Of a stretch of DNA of 64,000 bases, positions 47,468 to 59,073 are shown piece after piece. The position numbers and the translations under genes were made by a program. The first letter of the stretch is position 1; the number at the start of each line of letters is the position of its first letter. The notes under the pieces are model-generated. The model did not search any database and was not told where the DNA came from. It saw only the letters and a list, made by a program, of their open reading frames with translations. Source of the stretch: [Chlorobium] sp. 445 (GTDB taxonomy: Bacteria; Bacteroidota; Chlorobiia; Chlorobiales; Thermochlorobacteraceae); assembly GCA_002763895.1 (NCBI GenBank), contig NSLH01000001.1, positions 124,001 to 188,000 of the forward strand, read 5' to 3'.

Positions 47468-50400
47468 ATGTCACGGCCGACAATCTACGAGCTACTCAAA
47501 GAGCGCGTGCTTGTACTCGATGGCGCGATGGGGACGATGATTCAGCGCTACAAACTTACCGAAGAAGATTATCGAGGCGAGCGATTCAAAAACTTCAGTC
47601 CGGTCCAGCCACACAACCCTATCGCAGAAGCGATGGAGCGCAAGCTCGATGAAGTCCTTCATAGAGCACATGCGCAGTCGGGGACGGGCATTGAGCGCAA
47701 TGGGCACAGCTGCGCTAACCCTGCTCATGCGTATGGTGCTGCGCCCACCAAAGGCACACTCAAAGGTAATAACGAACTGCTGTCGCTCACACAACCGCAG
47801 ATCATTAAAGAAATTCACCTGCAATACCTCGAAGCCGGCGCGGATATTATTGAAACCAACACATTCAGCGCAAATCGCATCTCGCAAGCAGATTATGCTA
47901 TGGAGCATCTGGTCTATGAGATGAACTTCAAATCGGCAAAGCTGGCTAAAGAAGCGGTGCGAGAAATAATGCAGAAGACGCCCGACAAACCACGCTTCGT
48001 AGCAGGGGCTATCGGACCGACAACGAAACTGGCTTCAATGTCGCCTGATGTCAATGATCCCGGCTTTCGCGCTATTACCTACGACCAACTCTTTGAGGCA
48101 TACTACGAGCAAATCTGCGGTCTCATTGATGGCGGGGTAGATCTCTTGCTTATCGAAACCATTACCGATACACTCAATACCAAAGCAGCACTCTCAGCGA
48201 TTCGCAAGTACTTCGACACGGTTGGACGGCGAGTGCCGGTCATGATTTCAGGCACGATTGTCGACCAGAGCGGTAGAACGCTGTCAGGACAGACGACCGA
48301 AGCCTTCTGGATTTCAATTTCACATGCGCCAAATTTGCTGAGTGTTGGCTTGAACTGCGCCTTAGGTTCAGCACAGATGCGCCCGTTTATTGAAACGCTG
48401 GCGCGTCATGCGACGTGTTATACCAGTCTCTATCCGAACGCAGGTTTGCCCAACACCTTCGGCGAGTATGATGAGACGCCGGAGTATATGGCGGCGCAGT
48501 TTGAAGACTTTTTGCGTAATGAATTTGTCAACATTATCGGCGGTTGTTGCGGCACAACACCGGAGCATATCAAAGCCTTTGCTGAGGTTGCTGCGCGCTT
48601 TAAGCCACGCAAGCCCAAGGCACGCATGAGCAACATGCAACTTGCTGGACTTGAGCCCCTTGTGATAACACCCGAGACGGGCTTCATCAACATCGGTGAG
48701 CGCACAAATGTGACAGGCTCGCCGAAGTTTGCAAAACTTATCAAAGAGCAGAAATACGAAGAAGCGCTTGCAATTGCGCGTCAGCAAGTTGAAAACGGCG
48801 CACAGATTATCGATGTCAATATGGATGAGGGCATGCTCGACTCTGAAGCGGCAATGGTGAAGTTCCTGAACCTAATTGCAGCTGAACCAGACATTGCGCG
48901 CGTGCCAATTATGATTGATTCCTCCAAGTGGTCAGTCATTGAAGCTGGTCTCAAATGCGTACAAGGTAAAGCCATTGTAAACTCTATTTCACTCAAAGAA
49001 GGTGAAGAGAAGTTCAAAGAGCAGGCAAAGAAGATTATGGAATATGGCGCTGCTACGGTTGTCATGGCATTTGATGAACGCGGACAAGCCGATACCTTCG
49101 AGCGCAAAATAGAAATCTGCAAGCGCGCTTACGATATTCTCACCAAAGAAGTCGGCTTCCCACCACAGGATATCATCTTTGACCCGAATATTCTCACGGT
49201 GGCTACTGGCATTGAAGAACATAACAACTATGCCGTAGACTTCATCAGAGCAACCAAGTGGATTAAAGAAAACTTGCCATATGCCAAAGTCTCGGGCGGT
49301 ATCTCAAACATTTCATTCTCGTTCAGGGGCAATAATCCTGTGCGCGAAGCGATGCACTCGGCATTTTTGTATCATGCAATTCGAGCCGGGCTCGATATGG
49401 GCATTGTCAATGCCGGCATGATTGAGGTCTATGAAGAAATTGATAAAGAACTTTTGGAGCGCGTCGAAGATGTCCTGCTCAATCGACGCCCTGATGCAAC
49501 CGAGCGTTTGGTGGAATTTGCTGAAGAATTAAAGAAACGCTCTGAGGTGAAAACAACCGAAGTGCAAGAAGAAGAATGGCGCAAGGGCACGGTCGAAGAA
49601 CGCTTGAAGCATGCTCTGATTAAAGGCATTGATACTTACATCGTAGAAGATACCGAAGAAGCGCGCCTGAAATATCCAACCCCACTTGCCGTCATTGAAG
49701 GTCCGCTGATGGATGGCATGAACGTGGTCGGCGATCTTTTCGGAGCAGGCAAAATGTTCTTGCCGCAAGTCGTGAAGTCTGCGCGCGTGATGAAAAAATC
49801 CGTCGCCCATCTTGTGCCCTTCATTGAAGCTGAAAAAGCCAAGAACGCGAATGCTAAAGCAGCTGCAAAAGTGTTGATGGCAACAGTCAAAGGCGATGTG
49901 CACGACATTGGCAAAAACATTGTGGGCGTGGTGCTTGCATGCAACAACTTTGAAGTCATTGACCTTGGTGTAATGGTGCCTGCTGAAAAAATCTTGGAGA
50001 CTGCAAAGAAAGAACAAGTCGATATCATTGGGCTCTCGGGACTAATTACGCCCTCGCTTGACGAAATGGTTCATGTTGCCAAAGAAATGGAGAGACTGGG
50101 TTTCAAAATCCCGTTACTTATTGGTGGCGCAACAACTTCAAAGATTCACACCGCCGTGAAGATTGCACCGCACTATTCAGGTGCGGTGGTGCATGTGCTC
50201 GATGCCTCGCGCAGTGTACCTGTGGTGCAAAGTCTCGTCACACCTGAAGAAAAAGAAAGGTTTGTGTCTCAAGTCAAAGCCGAGTATGATGAGCTGCGCG
50301 AGGCGTATCTCAAAAAGCGTGTAACACGCAAATATGTGTCGCTGGCTGAAGCGCGTGAGAATCGAACGCCAATTATTTGGCGTGCTGAAGACATCTACAA

Positions 50401-51343
50401 ACCCAAAAAGCTGGGCATCACCACACTGGAGCAAGTCTCACTGTCTGAACTGTGCGAGTATATTGACTGGACACCCTTCTTTCAGACTTGGCAACTTGCG
50501 GGGCGCTACCCTAACATCTTGCACGATGAAGTGGTCGGTGAAGAAGCACAAAAGCTTTTCCGTGATGCTAATCAACTCTTGGAGCGCATTGTTGCAGAGA
50601 ACTTACTGACAGCAAAAGCCGTGTTTGGGCTTTTCCCCGCAAATGCTATCGGCGATGACATTGAAGTCTATGCCGATGAATCACGTGCAACGGTGCTTAC
50701 GGTGTTTCACACACTGCGTCAGCAAAATGAAAAAGGTGCAGAACGCGCCAACCGCGCCCTTGCTGACTACATTGCCCCAAAATCCACAGGGCTCATTGAC
50801 TACATCGGTGGCTTTGCTGTAACAGCAGGTCATGGGTTAGAGACGCTCGTCAAAGCCTTTGAGGATGCAAAAGATGACTATAACAGCATCATGGCGAAAG
50901 GCCTTGCTGATAGGCTCGCAGAAGCCTTCGCAGAAATGCTGCACAAGAAAATTCGTACAGACTACTGGGGCTATGCACCCAATGAACACACAACGAACGA
51001 CGATTTGATTGAAGAAAAATATCAAGGTATTCGTCCTGCGCCTGGTTACCCAGCTTGCCCTGACCACACAGAAAAACGCTTGCTCTTCGATCTCTTAGAG
51101 GTTGAAAAACGTGTAGGTATTTTCCTGACAGAAAACTTTGCAATGTATCCTGCCGCGTCGGTGTCAGGACTTTACTTTGCGCATCCAGAAGCGGTCTACT
51201 TCGGTGTTGGCAAAATTGGAAAAGACCAGGTAGAAGATTATGCAAAGCGCAAAGGCATGTCAATTGAAGAAGTGGAGCGCTGGCTTGCACAAAACTTGAA
51301 CTACGAGCCCAGTGTAGCAGACGCTGAAGTTACAGCAGCATAA
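47468..51343 (+). CDS. metH: Cobalamin-dependent methionine synthase
   Basis: 1291 residues, all four modules present. The homocysteine domain starts [14 protein letters not shown] and has zinc ligands in NCALG and [10 protein letters not shown]. The pterin domain has [14 protein letters not shown] and DVNMDEGM. The cobalamin domain has the DVHDIGKN ligand histidine near residue 812, [11 protein letters not shown] and [10 protein letters not shown]. The AdoMet activation domain ends with [15 protein letters not shown]. It transfers a methyl group from methyl-THF to homocysteine through B12. Slightly longer than the E. coli enzyme (1227). It needs an external or endogenous B12 supply. The leader probably regulates it (see 47297-47416). 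Confidence 0.97.
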   Translation: MSRPTIYELLKERVLVLDGAMGTMIQRYKLTEEDYRGERFKNFSPVQPHNPIAEAMERKLDEVLHRAHAQSGTGIERNGHSCANPAHAYGAAPTKGTLKGNNELLSLTQPQIIKEIHLQYLEAGADIIETNTFSANRISQADYAMEHLVYEMNFKSAKLAKEAVREIMQKTPDKPRFVAGAIGPTTKLASMSPDVNDPGFRAITYDQLFEAYYEQICGLIDGGVDLLLIETITDTLNTKAALSAIRKYFDTVGRRVPVMISGTIVDQSGRTLSGQTTEAFWISISHAPNLLSVGLNCALGSAQMRPFIETLARHATCYTSLYPNAGLPNTFGEYDETPEYMAAQFEDFLRNEFVNIIGGCCGTTPEHIKAFAEVAARFKPRKPKARMSNMQLAGLEPLVITPETGFINIGERTNVTGSPKFAKLIKEQKYEEALAIARQQVENGAQIIDVNMDEGMLDSEAAMVKFLNLIAAEPDIARVPIMIDSSKWSVIEAGLKCVQGKAIVNSISLKEGEEKFKEQAKKIMEYGAATVVMAFDERGQADTFERKIEICKRAYDILTKEVGFPPQDIIFDPNILTVATGIEEHNNYAVDFIRATKWIKENLPYAKVSGGISNISFSFRGNNPVREAMHSAFLYHAIRAGLDMGIVNAGMIEVYEEIDKELLERVEDVLLNRRPDATERLVEFAEELKKRSEVKTTEVQEEEWRKGTVEERLKHALIKGIDTYIVEDTEEARLKYPTPLAVIEGPLMDGMNVVGDLFGAGKMFLPQVVKSARVMKKSVAHLVPFIEAEKAKNANAKAAAKVLMATVKGDVHDIGKNIVGVVLACNNFEVIDLGVMVPAEKILETAKKEQVDIIGLSGLITPSLDEMVHVAKEMERLGFKIPLLIGGATTSKIHTAVKIAPHYSGAVVHVLDASRSVPVVQSLVTPEEKERFVSQVKAEYDELREAYLKKRVTRKYVSLAEARENRTPIIWRAEDIYKPKKLGITTLEQVSLSELCEYIDWTPFFQTWQLAGRYPNILHDEVVGEEAQKLFRDANQLLERIVAENLLTAKAVFGLFPANAIGDDIEVYADESRATVLTVFHTLRQQNEKGAERANRALADYIAPKSTGLIDYIGGFAVTAGHGLETLVKAFEDAKDDYNSIMAKGLADRLAEAFAEMLHKKIRTDYWGYAPNEHTTNDDLIEEKYQGIRPAPGYPACPDHTEKRLLFDLLEVEKRVGIFLTENFAMYPAASVSGLYFAHPEAVYFGVGKIGKDQVEDYAKRKGMSIEEVERWLAQNLNYEPSVADAEVTAA

Positions 51344-51553
51344 ATTTTAGGCAGTAGAAAAGGCAGTGCTTCAAACTATTGCAAAAGAAGTAGCTCGTTC
51401 AGGGCTGCAGTTGCAAGTCTAGCAACCACCCAGCCTAAAGGTGCCACAACGATAGGGGATGAAACTAGGGACTTTCAGCACAGGCAAAAATGTTATATTC
51501 ATGCGTCTTTTCTATACACCTACTTTTGCTTGTTTAACTTAAAATACATCGTT

Positions 51554-52189
51554 ATGAAAATCTCATCTGTCCCAAAAGTAGTACTTGCACTCTTTGCACT
51601 GGCTGCATTTGGCTACGCTTTTTCGTTCAAGATAAGTGCAGTTGAAATTGGTAAACCTGCACCTGACTTCAAGCTCATGGACTATCAAGGCAAAATGCAT
51701 CAGCTCTCTGACTTTAAGGGAAAGATTGTGGTCTTGGAGTGGTATAATCCTGAATGTCCGTTCGTGGTTGGGCACTATAAGACAGGCAACATGCAGAAAT
51801 TGCAGCAAACTTATACTGAAAAAGGTGTAAGCTGGCTACTTATCAACTCCTCGGCGCAAGGCAAGCAAGGGCATCTGACCAAAGAAACCGCACCCGGCGT
51901 GCTCAAAGAAAATCAAGTGAAGGCAACGAACTTACTCTTTGACCACGATGGTACGGTTGGCAGACTCTACGAAGCCAAAACAACCCCGCACATGTACATC
52001 ATCGACAAGAACGGCATTTTAGTCTATAATGGCGCAATCGATGATGACAACAGCACCAAAGGTGGTGCAAATGCAAAGGTCAACTATGTTGCCAAAGCGC
52101 TCGATGAACTGCTTGCTGGCAAGCCTATCTCAACATCTACTACAAAGCCATATGGCTGTTCTGTTAAGTATGCTGACAAGGCACAATAA
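51554..52189 (+). CDS. Exported redoxin / peroxiredoxin-like protein
   Basis: 211 residues from ATG 51554 with a signal sequence (KVVLALFALAAFGYAFSF). AhpC/TSA-type thioredoxin fold: GKPAPDFKLMDYQGK, VVLEWYNPECPFVVGHY, and TTPHMYIIDKNGILVYNG. Only one cysteine sits in the active-site line (NPECPF), not CxxC; a second is in the conserved tail YGCSVKY. The pair may form a disulfide in the mature periplasmic protein. It is 210 bp after metH and followed by a good terminator. Role in thiol or peroxide handling is inference. Confidence 0.82.
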   Translation: MKISSVPKVVLALFALAAFGYAFSFKISAVEIGKPAPDFKLMDYQGKMHQLSDFKGKIVVLEWYNPECPFVVGHYKTGNMQKLQQTYTEKGVSWLLINSSAQGKQGHLTKETAPGVLKENQVKATNLLFDHDGTVGRLYEAKTTPHMYIIDKNGILVYNGAIDDDNSTKGGANAKVNYVAKALDELLAGKPISTSTTKPYGCSVKYADKAQ

Positions 52190-52214
52190 ATCCGGAGAAA
52201 TCTTGTAACAAAGC

Positions 52215-52242
52215 AAAGCCGCAATTTGTGATTGCGGCTTTT
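52215..52242. terminator. Intrinsic terminator between the redoxin gene and gatB
   Basis: Ten-bp stem AAAGCCGCAA/TTGCGGCTTT (52215-52224 with 52232-52241), loop TTTGTGA. It lies between convergent genes and probably serves the plus-strand redoxin gene; the minus strand also carries a short T run. Confidence 0.85.
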
Positions 52243-52304
52243 GTATTTGTGTATCGTAACAGGAAACTGATTGTGGATGAGGATGACTGACAAGAGCGCC
52301 ATGC

Positions 52305-53744
52305 TCAGACCTGCTCTAACTTGCGTTTCAGGATATCATTGATAATCTGCGGATTGGCTTTGCCTTTCATGCGCTTCATCGTCTCGCCAACAAAGTAGCC
52401 GAAGAGTTTAGTTTTGCCAGAGCGATAGTCAGCAAGTTGCGAAGGACTTGCAGCTAAGACGGCAAGCACTTCTTGTTCAATGACAGACGTATCGGAGACT
52501 TGCGCTAAGCCATCGCGTTCAACAATTGCCATGGGCGAGAGCGGTGTCTCAAGCATTTGTGTGAAGACTTTTTCTTTTGCTGTATTGTTGTTGATAATGC
52601 CTTTCTGCACGAGCTGAATGAGTTCGCCGAGACGTTCGGGTTGGATAGGAAATTCGCGCATTTCAATGGCTTTTTCTTTGAGTGTGCGCAAGACTTCGCC
52701 CATAACCCAATTCGAGGCGATTTTGGCATCACCGCAGACACGGACTACGGCTTCGTAGTAGTCGGCAATATCACGATCAGCAGTGAGCACACCTGCATCA
52801 TAAGCAGGGATTTTATATTGGGCTTCGAGGCGAGCACGACGCTGCTCGGGCAGTTCGGGCAACTCAGCGCGAATGTGCGCAAGCATCTCTGGCGTAACCT
52901 CAATAGGCACAAGGTCAGGTTCAGGGAAGTAGCGGTAGTCATGTGCTTCTTCTTTAGAGCGCATCGAACGCGTCTCTTGCCGCTCGCTATCCCAAAGACG
53001 GGTTTCTTGCACAATGGTGCCGCCCGATTCCAAAATGGCTTGTTGGCGTGCCGCCTCAAACTCAATAGCTTTCTCGACGTTCTTAAATGAATTGATGTTT
53101 TTAATTTCTGTGCGTGTACCAAATTTGTCCGAGCCTTTCGGGCGAATGGAGACATTGGCGTCGCAGCGCAGCGAGCCTTCTTCCATATTGCCGTCAGAGA
53201 TGCCAATCCAACGCACAATCTGCCGTAGTTTTTGCAAATACGCAGAAGCTTCTTTTGTAGAGCGAATGTCAGGATAAGAGACAATTTCTAAGAGGGGCAC
53301 ACCGCAGCGATTGGCATCAATGTAAGTCTCAGAGCCAATATCGTGAATGGATTTGCCAGCATCTTCTTCAATATGAATGCGGATGAGGCGAACACTTTTT
53401 TGCACGCCATCAAGCTCGTAGTCTACTCTGCCATCGTAGCAAATCGGCTCATCATACTGCGAAATTTGGTAGCCTTTAGGTAAATCAGGATAGAAATAAT
53501 TTTTGCGTGCAAAAATCGAGCGCGGACGAATCTGGCAATTGGTGGTTAGCCCAAGCCGAACAGCGTACTCCAAGACTTTTCTATTGAGCACAGGCAAACT
53601 GCCAGGCAAAGCTAAGCAGACAGGGCAAACATTTGTATTGGCAGGTGCGCCGAATGCAGTTGAGCAGCCGCAAAAGGCTTTTGTCTTCGTGTTGAGTTGG
53701 CAATGGACTTCAAGTCCTACAATCAGTTCGTATTCCATCGGCAT
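52305..53744 (-). CDS. gatB: Asp-tRNA(Asn)/Glu-tRNA(Gln) amidotransferase subunit B
   Basis: 479 residues. GatB lines are all there: [38 protein letters not shown] (zinc cysteines), [42 protein letters not shown] and the C-terminal YqeY-like tail ending [17 protein letters not shown]. The GatCAB complex turns misacylated Glu-tRNA(Gln) or Asp-tRNA(Asn) into the amide form. gatA and gatC are not in the window. Confidence 0.97.
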   Translation of the reverse strand: MPMEYELIVGLEVHCQLNTKTKAFCGCSTAFGAPANTNVCPVCLALPGSLPVLNRKVLEYAVRLGLTTNCQIRPRSIFARKNYFYPDLPKGYQISQYDEPICYDGRVDYELDGVQKSVRLIRIHIEEDAGKSIHDIGSETYIDANRCGVPLLEIVSYPDIRSTKEASAYLQKLRQIVRWIGISDGNMEEGSLRCDANVSIRPKGSDKFGTRTEIKNINSFKNVEKAIEFEAARQQAILESGGTIVQETRLWDSERQETRSMRSKEEAHDYRYFPEPDLVPIEVTPEMLAHIRAELPELPEQRRARLEAQYKIPAYDAGVLTADRDIADYYEAVVRVCGDAKIASNWVMGEVLRTLKEKAIEMREFPIQPERLGELIQLVQKGIINNNTAKEKVFTQMLETPLSPMAIVERDGLAQVSDTSVIEQEVLAVLAASPSQLADYRSGKTKLFGYFVGETMKRMKGKANPQIINDILKRKLEQV

Positions 53745-53924
53745 AAGAGGTTAAACGGTAACTTTCTGAAAATATATCAAAATGCTTACGCGATGTAAAG
53801 TTTTGTATGTCGTAGTTTTGGCTACATCTAAGAAGGCAAGTGCTGCAAATGCAGCGCATCGGGCAGTACAGATGTGATTTTTCGTTAATTTTGCGCAATT
53901 AATTCATATACAACCAACATCTCA

Positions 53925-56077
53925 ATGCAACAGCTGGTTCAGAACTCACGGTCGGGTGCAATCAAAATTAAAGCTGTGCCGCCACCTGCGCTCAAAAGAG
54001 GAATGGTGCTGGTGCGCAATCGCTTCAGCCTAATTAGTGCGGGCACAGAGCGCACCAAGGTAGAACTTGGCAAAAATCCCTTTTGGGAAAAGCAATGGCA
54101 CGCCCCGACCTTGTCAAACTGGTATTGAAACAAGTCAAAGAGCAAGGACTTTTGGAGACTGCACAGCGCGTATTCAATAAGCTGGGCGCAGATGCTGCAA
54201 TGGGCTATTCGTCAGCGGGCGTGGTCGTTGAAGTCGCAGATGATATTTCAGAATTTCGTGTGGGCGACAGGGTAGCTTGCGCAGGCGGCGGATATGCCTC
54301 GCATGCGGAGCTGGTGGTCGTGCCAAAAAATTTGGTTGCCAAAGTGCCAGATAATGTATCGCTAAGCGATGCGGCTTACACGACGCTCGGTGCGATTGCG
54401 CTGCAAGGAGTGCGTCAAGCTGCACCAACGCTCGGTGAGAGCATCATGGTGATTGGCTTAGGACTGCTTGGGCAGTTGCTGATTCAACTTCTCAAAGCCA
54501 ATGGCTGCCGCGTCATCGGCGTCGATATCAATCCCGATGCGATTGCTTTGGCAAAGACACACGGCTGCGACCTTGCACTTTCGCGTAGTGAAGACAGTCT
54601 CAAAGAGCAAGTGATGGCCTTCACCAATGGCTATGGTGCAGATGCCGTCATTATCACGGCTTCAACCTCGTCTAATGACCCCGTAGAATTTGCTGCCAAT
54701 ATCATGCGCGATAGAGGACGCGTGGTGATGGTCGGAGTTACAGGCATGAACTTGCCACGCACGCCCTACTACATGAAGGAATTAGAGTTCAAACTCTCTC
54801 GCTCCTATGGTGCAGGTCGATACGACACGCACTACGAAGAAAAAGGCATCGACTACCCTATTGGCTACGTGCGATGGACAGAAAACCGCAACATGCAAGC
54901 TTTTTTGCAATTGCTTGCAGAAAAGAAAATTTCACTCTCAAATATCACTACGCATATCTTCCCAATTGAGCAAGGTGAAGAAGCCTACAAGCTCATTACA
55001 GGTGAGCGCAAAGAACGCTACATTGGCATTCTCTTGGATTATGGTGAATTTCAAGAGAAATCTGTGCACACTGAACGTCTTGCGCCGCAGCGAAATGGTG
55101 TGCCAGCACACGCAAAAGCCAATCCCAAACGCATTGGGTTCATTGGTGCAGGCAGTTTTGCCACAGGTTACTTGATTCCAAATTTGAAGAACATTGATGG
55201 TGTGGAACTTGTAACGGTCTGCAATGCAACGGGCATTACGGCAGAGAGTGTAAAGCAGACTTTTGGATTCAAACGAGCAACTTCAAACGTTGAGGATGTG
55301 CTGAGCGATGAAACGATTGGCACCGTATTCATTGCAACGCGACACAATACACATGCGGAATTGGTGCTCAAAGCCTTGCAAGCTGAAAAGCATGTCTTTG
55401 TCGAAAAGCCGCTTGCAATTGATGAAGGAAGTCTGATGCGCATTGTGGAAGAAGCGCAAAAGCGACCGCACTTGAAAGTCATGACAGGTTTCAATCGCCG
55501 GTTTAGTCAGCCTGTGGTAACGATGAGGTCATATTTCAAGGCACTACTTGAGCCCATTTCAGTGCAGTACCGTGTGAATGCAGGACCGTTGCCACCCGAT
55601 CATTGGACGCAAGATCCAGAGGAAGGTGGTGGACGGCTGATTGGTGAAGTGTGTCATTTTATTGACACCATTCAGTATCTTACAGGGTCTGAACCGGTGC
55701 GTGTCTATGCAGAAATGTTGCCAACCAAAGTGCGTGAGAATTTGCTCATCACGATTCGCTTAGCAAACGGTAGTGTCGGTACAATTCAGTATCTTTGCAA
55801 TGGCGACAAGTTGTATCCGAAAGAGCGTATTGAGATTTTTGGTGGCAATCGAATTGCGATTATGGAGAACTTTAAGACGGTAACGCTCTCGGAACAGGGT
55901 GCAACGCGCGTGCGTGAGTTTAATGGCGGCAAAGGACATCGTGAAGAAGTTGAAGCCTTTATCGCATCACTTGAAAGTGAGGTTGCACCGATTGCGCTGT
56001 ATAGTCAAGTACTAACTACCCTATCTACCTTCCGCATCAACCAAAGCATAAACACAGGATTGCCTGAAGACCTATAA
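53925..56077 (+). CDS. Bi-domain oxidoreductase: alcohol dehydrogenase-like plus Gfo/Idh/MocA, frameshifted
   Basis: Reading A5 at 54072-54076 as A6 joins the frames through VELGKKSLLGKAMARPDLV. The ~717-residue protein has an N-terminal MDR/zinc-ADH half (AGTERTKVELG, GYSSAGVVVEVAD, VIGLGLLGQLLIQL) and a C-terminal Gfo/Idh/MocA half (RIGFIGAGSFATGYL, HVFVEKPLAID, GGGRLIGEVCHFIDT). The cysteine-rich zinc loop of classical ADH is not seen. Such fusions are usual in surface-polysaccharide gene clusters as sugar-nucleotide dehydrogenases; here the gene stands alone except for the NtrC-type regulator 18 bp downstream. Confidence 0.85.
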
Positions 56078-56095
56078 TGACAAGCGACATGCGGA

Positions 56096-57521
56096 ATGCG
56101 TCCATTGATCTATATCGTCGACGATGACCCAAATTTTCGTCTTTTGCTGGAGCGTGTGCTCTCACGCGATTTTACTGTGAAGATGTTTGCTCGAGCGGAA
56201 GATTGTCTAAATGCGCTCGAGCATGAGCAGCCCGCAGTGGTGCTGACTGACTACACCATGCCAAATATCAACGGTGTTGAACTGACAAGCCTGATTCGGC
56301 AAAAAAGCCCGTCGGTTCCTGTGATTGTGCTAACGGGCTATGGCAGCATTGAGTCGGCAGTGGAAGCGCTCAAAGCTGGAGCGTTTCACTATGTTGAAAA
56401 AACAACGTCGGGGGCAAGTGTAACCGCAAACTTCACGGTACTGCGCACGCTGATTTCGCGTGCAATTGAAAGTGCGTCGCTCAAAGAAGAAACTGCGCGC
56501 TACAAATCTGAAGTTGAGCAGCTCAAGAAAAAAGTCCGACAAGCCGATACCCTCGAGTTGATTGGCAATAGCCCTGCCATCCAAGCCGTACGAGCCACGA
56601 TTCAACAAGTGGCTTGCACAGATTCCACTGTGTTAATACGTGGTGAGACAGGCACAGGCAAAACCGTTGTGGCGCGTCTCATTCATCGGCTCTCCCCAAG
56701 AGAGGCAAAAGGTGAATTCGTGGAAATTAATTGCGCCGCTATCCCCGATAACCTGCTCGAAGCTGAACTCTTTGGCTATGAGCCTGGAGCATTTACTGAT
56801 GCACGCACAACGAAAAAAAGGTCTCTTCGAAGTCGCCCACAACGGCACGATTTTCCTCGATGAAATTGATGCCACATCGCTCGTGGTGCAGTCAAAATTG
56901 CTCTCGGTCTTAGAGACACGCACCTTTCGAAGGCTCGGGGGCAATCAACCGATTTACTCGAATGTGCGCGTCATTGCGGCAACCAACGCAAAAATTGAAG
57001 AGAAAGTAGCCAGTCAAAAGTTCCGAGAAGATTTATTCTTCCGAATCAATGTCGTTTCAATTCACATGCCGCCGCTACGCGAATTAGGTGACGACATCAT
57101 TCTGATTGCTGAAAAGTTTGTTGCACAGTTTTCACGCGAAATGAATAAGCCGATTGCAGGTATTTCAGAAGAAGCAAAAGCCATGCTGCGCGCACACGAA
57201 TGGAAAGGTAATGTACGCGAACTGCGAAATGTGATAGAACGCGCTGTTATCTTTACGCCAGCTGGAGAATGCATCGATGTGTCCCAGATTACCCTGCCTT
57301 CTATTCCATACCACATGCCAACGGAGGAAAATAGACGCACATTCAGTATTCCGATAGGTAAGTCGCTCGAAGAAGTCAGGTTAGCTTACATTCAGGCGGT
57401 ACTCAAAGAAAGTAAAAGTTTTAGTGAAGCGTCAAGAATTTTAGGTATCTCTTCCAAAGCCCTATGGGAGATCCGCAAGCGCTACAGTATTGATCTGTCA
57501 AATGATCCGCTGGCAAAATAA
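56096..57521 (+). CDS. Sigma-54-dependent NtrC-family response regulator, frameshifted
   Basis: Reading A7 at 56813-56819 as A6 joins the frames. The ~474-residue protein has a receiver ([22 protein letters not shown]), an AAA+ domain with [18 protein letters not shown] and [14 protein letters not shown], and a Fis-type HTH ([23 protein letters not shown]). The sigma-54 contact loop reads GAFTDA instead of GAFTGA. It activates sigma-54 promoters on phosphorylation. It is 18 bp after the bi-domain oxidoreductase and opposite the tandem-receiver genes; its cognate kinase may be the 59074 gene. Confidence 0.9.
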
Positions 57522-57675
57522 ACAATCAGTGCTCTCAACTACATGCTCAAAGGATGCACGACTGAAGTTTGGCGAAATCCCCAGGCCTGTACTTGCACAT
57601 CAAGAGCATTTCACTCATAGAGAGAGAAGTGCATTAGACGGTCGAAAAATTGCACGCTCATGTTCTGAGAATATC

Positions 57676-58947
57676 TTAGAATGAATACCGACTGACAGTC
57701 TCACGGTGAACTTTGAGACCCCTTTCCACATTTTGGCGGCAAACTTCAACTGCTTCTTGCAACGAGGCAGAGAGTTTGCTGACATCCCATGGCTTCTCAA
57801 TGTGCCGAAAGAGCAGCCCTTGATTGATAAGCGACGAGATATGCTCCACATCAGAGAATGCTGTCATCAAGATTTTGGGCACAATTGGTGCGAGCGATTG
57901 GGATTCGCTGAGAAAATCGCAGCCCGATTTATGCGGCATGCGCATGTCCGTAAGGATACAGGCAACAAACGCACTGTGTTCCAAAATGTCAAGCGCAGCA
58001 TCAGCAGAGGTGCAGGTGAGCACATCGTAGTCGCTGCTCAGCAGCTCGGAAAGTGCACTCAAGACGCGTACTTCATCATCTACAATGAGAATTTTAGGTT
58101 TACCACTGCGTCCATAGAAAACTTTATTGAAAATCTCTGACGGCGGTAACTCAAGAGCATCAGGCTGTCTGGGCGACTTGAGCGTTGACTCTAATTGTGC
58201 TAAGCGCAAATTAAGACGAGCAAAAAACTCTTCTTCAAAGCTCTCAAATTTTTTGAGTTCCGAGATCGCTTGCTCGCGAAAGGACGCAAAAAACTCTTCT
58301 TCAAAGCTCTCGAAGACACGCTCAACTTGTGGCAGCTTAAGAAACTGATCTGGAGCTTGATGAGCTAAAAATTCTTCCTCGAAACTTGAAGATGCCTGAT
58401 CGGTTGCCCGACGTTGAGGCAGTGGATCTGGAATCGGCGGCAGAACTTGGTTAGGCGGTAATACAAAACCGGGATCTGTTCGGCGCCGCTGTGGCACAGG
58501 CTGTGACTGTTTGAGCGGAGACTGCAGGACAGCACCATTCTGTTTATTGCGATTCTCTTTCTGACAGCGCAACATATAACTTGCCATGGCTAAGGCGACA
58601 ATAGACTTGAGCGTCTCGGCGACCCAAGGCTTGCGGACATACCGAAAGACCTCGCCTACATTAACCGAATCTAACACCGCTTCCAAGTCAGCGTAGCCTG
58701 TAAGCAAAATTCGCATGGTATTGGGGGCAAGTTGCTTGACATGTTTGAGTAGCTCGACACCACTCATGCCGGGCATACGCTGATCGCTGATGACAATAGC
58801 AACTTCAGGATGATGTTGCAACAGTGAAAGCGCCATTTGCCCATCAGACGCGGTGAGCACATGAAACTCAAAATCAAAAAGTTGGCAGAGTGACTCGAGC
58901 ACATTTGGCTCGTCGTCGACAATAAGCATTTTAGGTTTTGAGTGCAT
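57676..58947 (-). CDS. Tandem-receiver protein with FEEEF repeats in the linker
   Basis: 423 residues: receiver 1 at about 5-120 (LIVDDEPNV, VISDQRMPGMSG, VFRYVRKPW), a ~170-residue Pro/Gln/Glu-rich linker, then receiver 2 at about 290-405 (LIVDDEVRV, ILTDMRMPHKSG, FRHIEKPWD). Both phospho-Asp and the K-P lysines are intact. No output domain. The linker holds three copies of a SFEEEF(F/L)A motif and two ELKKFE-like stretches, which look like short helical binding sites. It is paralogous to the 61649 gene, and the two flank the kinase gene. Likely a phosphorelay hub. Confidence 0.85.
   Translation of the reverse strand: MHSKPKMLIVDDEPNVLESLCQLFDFEFHVLTASDGQMALSLLQHHPEVAIVISDQRMPGMSGVELLKHVKQLAPNTMRILLTGYADLEAVLDSVNVGEVFRYVRKPWVAETLKSIVALAMASYMLRCQKENRNKQNGAVLQSPLKQSQPVPQRRRTDPGFVLPPNQVLPPIPDPLPQRRATDQASSSFEEEFLAHQAPDQFLKLPQVERVFESFEEEFFASFREQAISELKKFESFEEEFFARLNLRLAQLESTLKSPRQPDALELPPSEIFNKVFYGRSGKPKILIVDDEVRVLSALSELLSSDYDVLTCTSADAALDILEHSAFVACILTDMRMPHKSGCDFLSESQSLAPIVPKILMTAFSDVEHISSLINQGLLFRHIEKPWDVSKLSASLQEAVEVCRQNVERGLKVHRETVSRYSF
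58221..58311. repeat. Two exact 25-bp direct repeats inside the tandem-receiver gene
   Basis: The copies at 58221-58245 and 58287-58311 are identical and 66 bp apart (22 codons). They encode the repeated ESFEEEFFA motif. A third, degenerate copy at about 58365-58390 encodes SSFEEEFLA. The repeat keeps the frame and suggests recent duplication within the linker. Confidence 0.85.
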
Positions 58948-59073
58948 ATTGTAGCAATCCTTTGTTGCTTAAAATTCTTTATACAAGCACCTGTAAGCCA
59001 AGCAGCAAACCGCATCAGGCTTGCTGCTCTGTTGGCTTAGAGGATAGAGATAACCACCTTAAAAAGGTATAGC

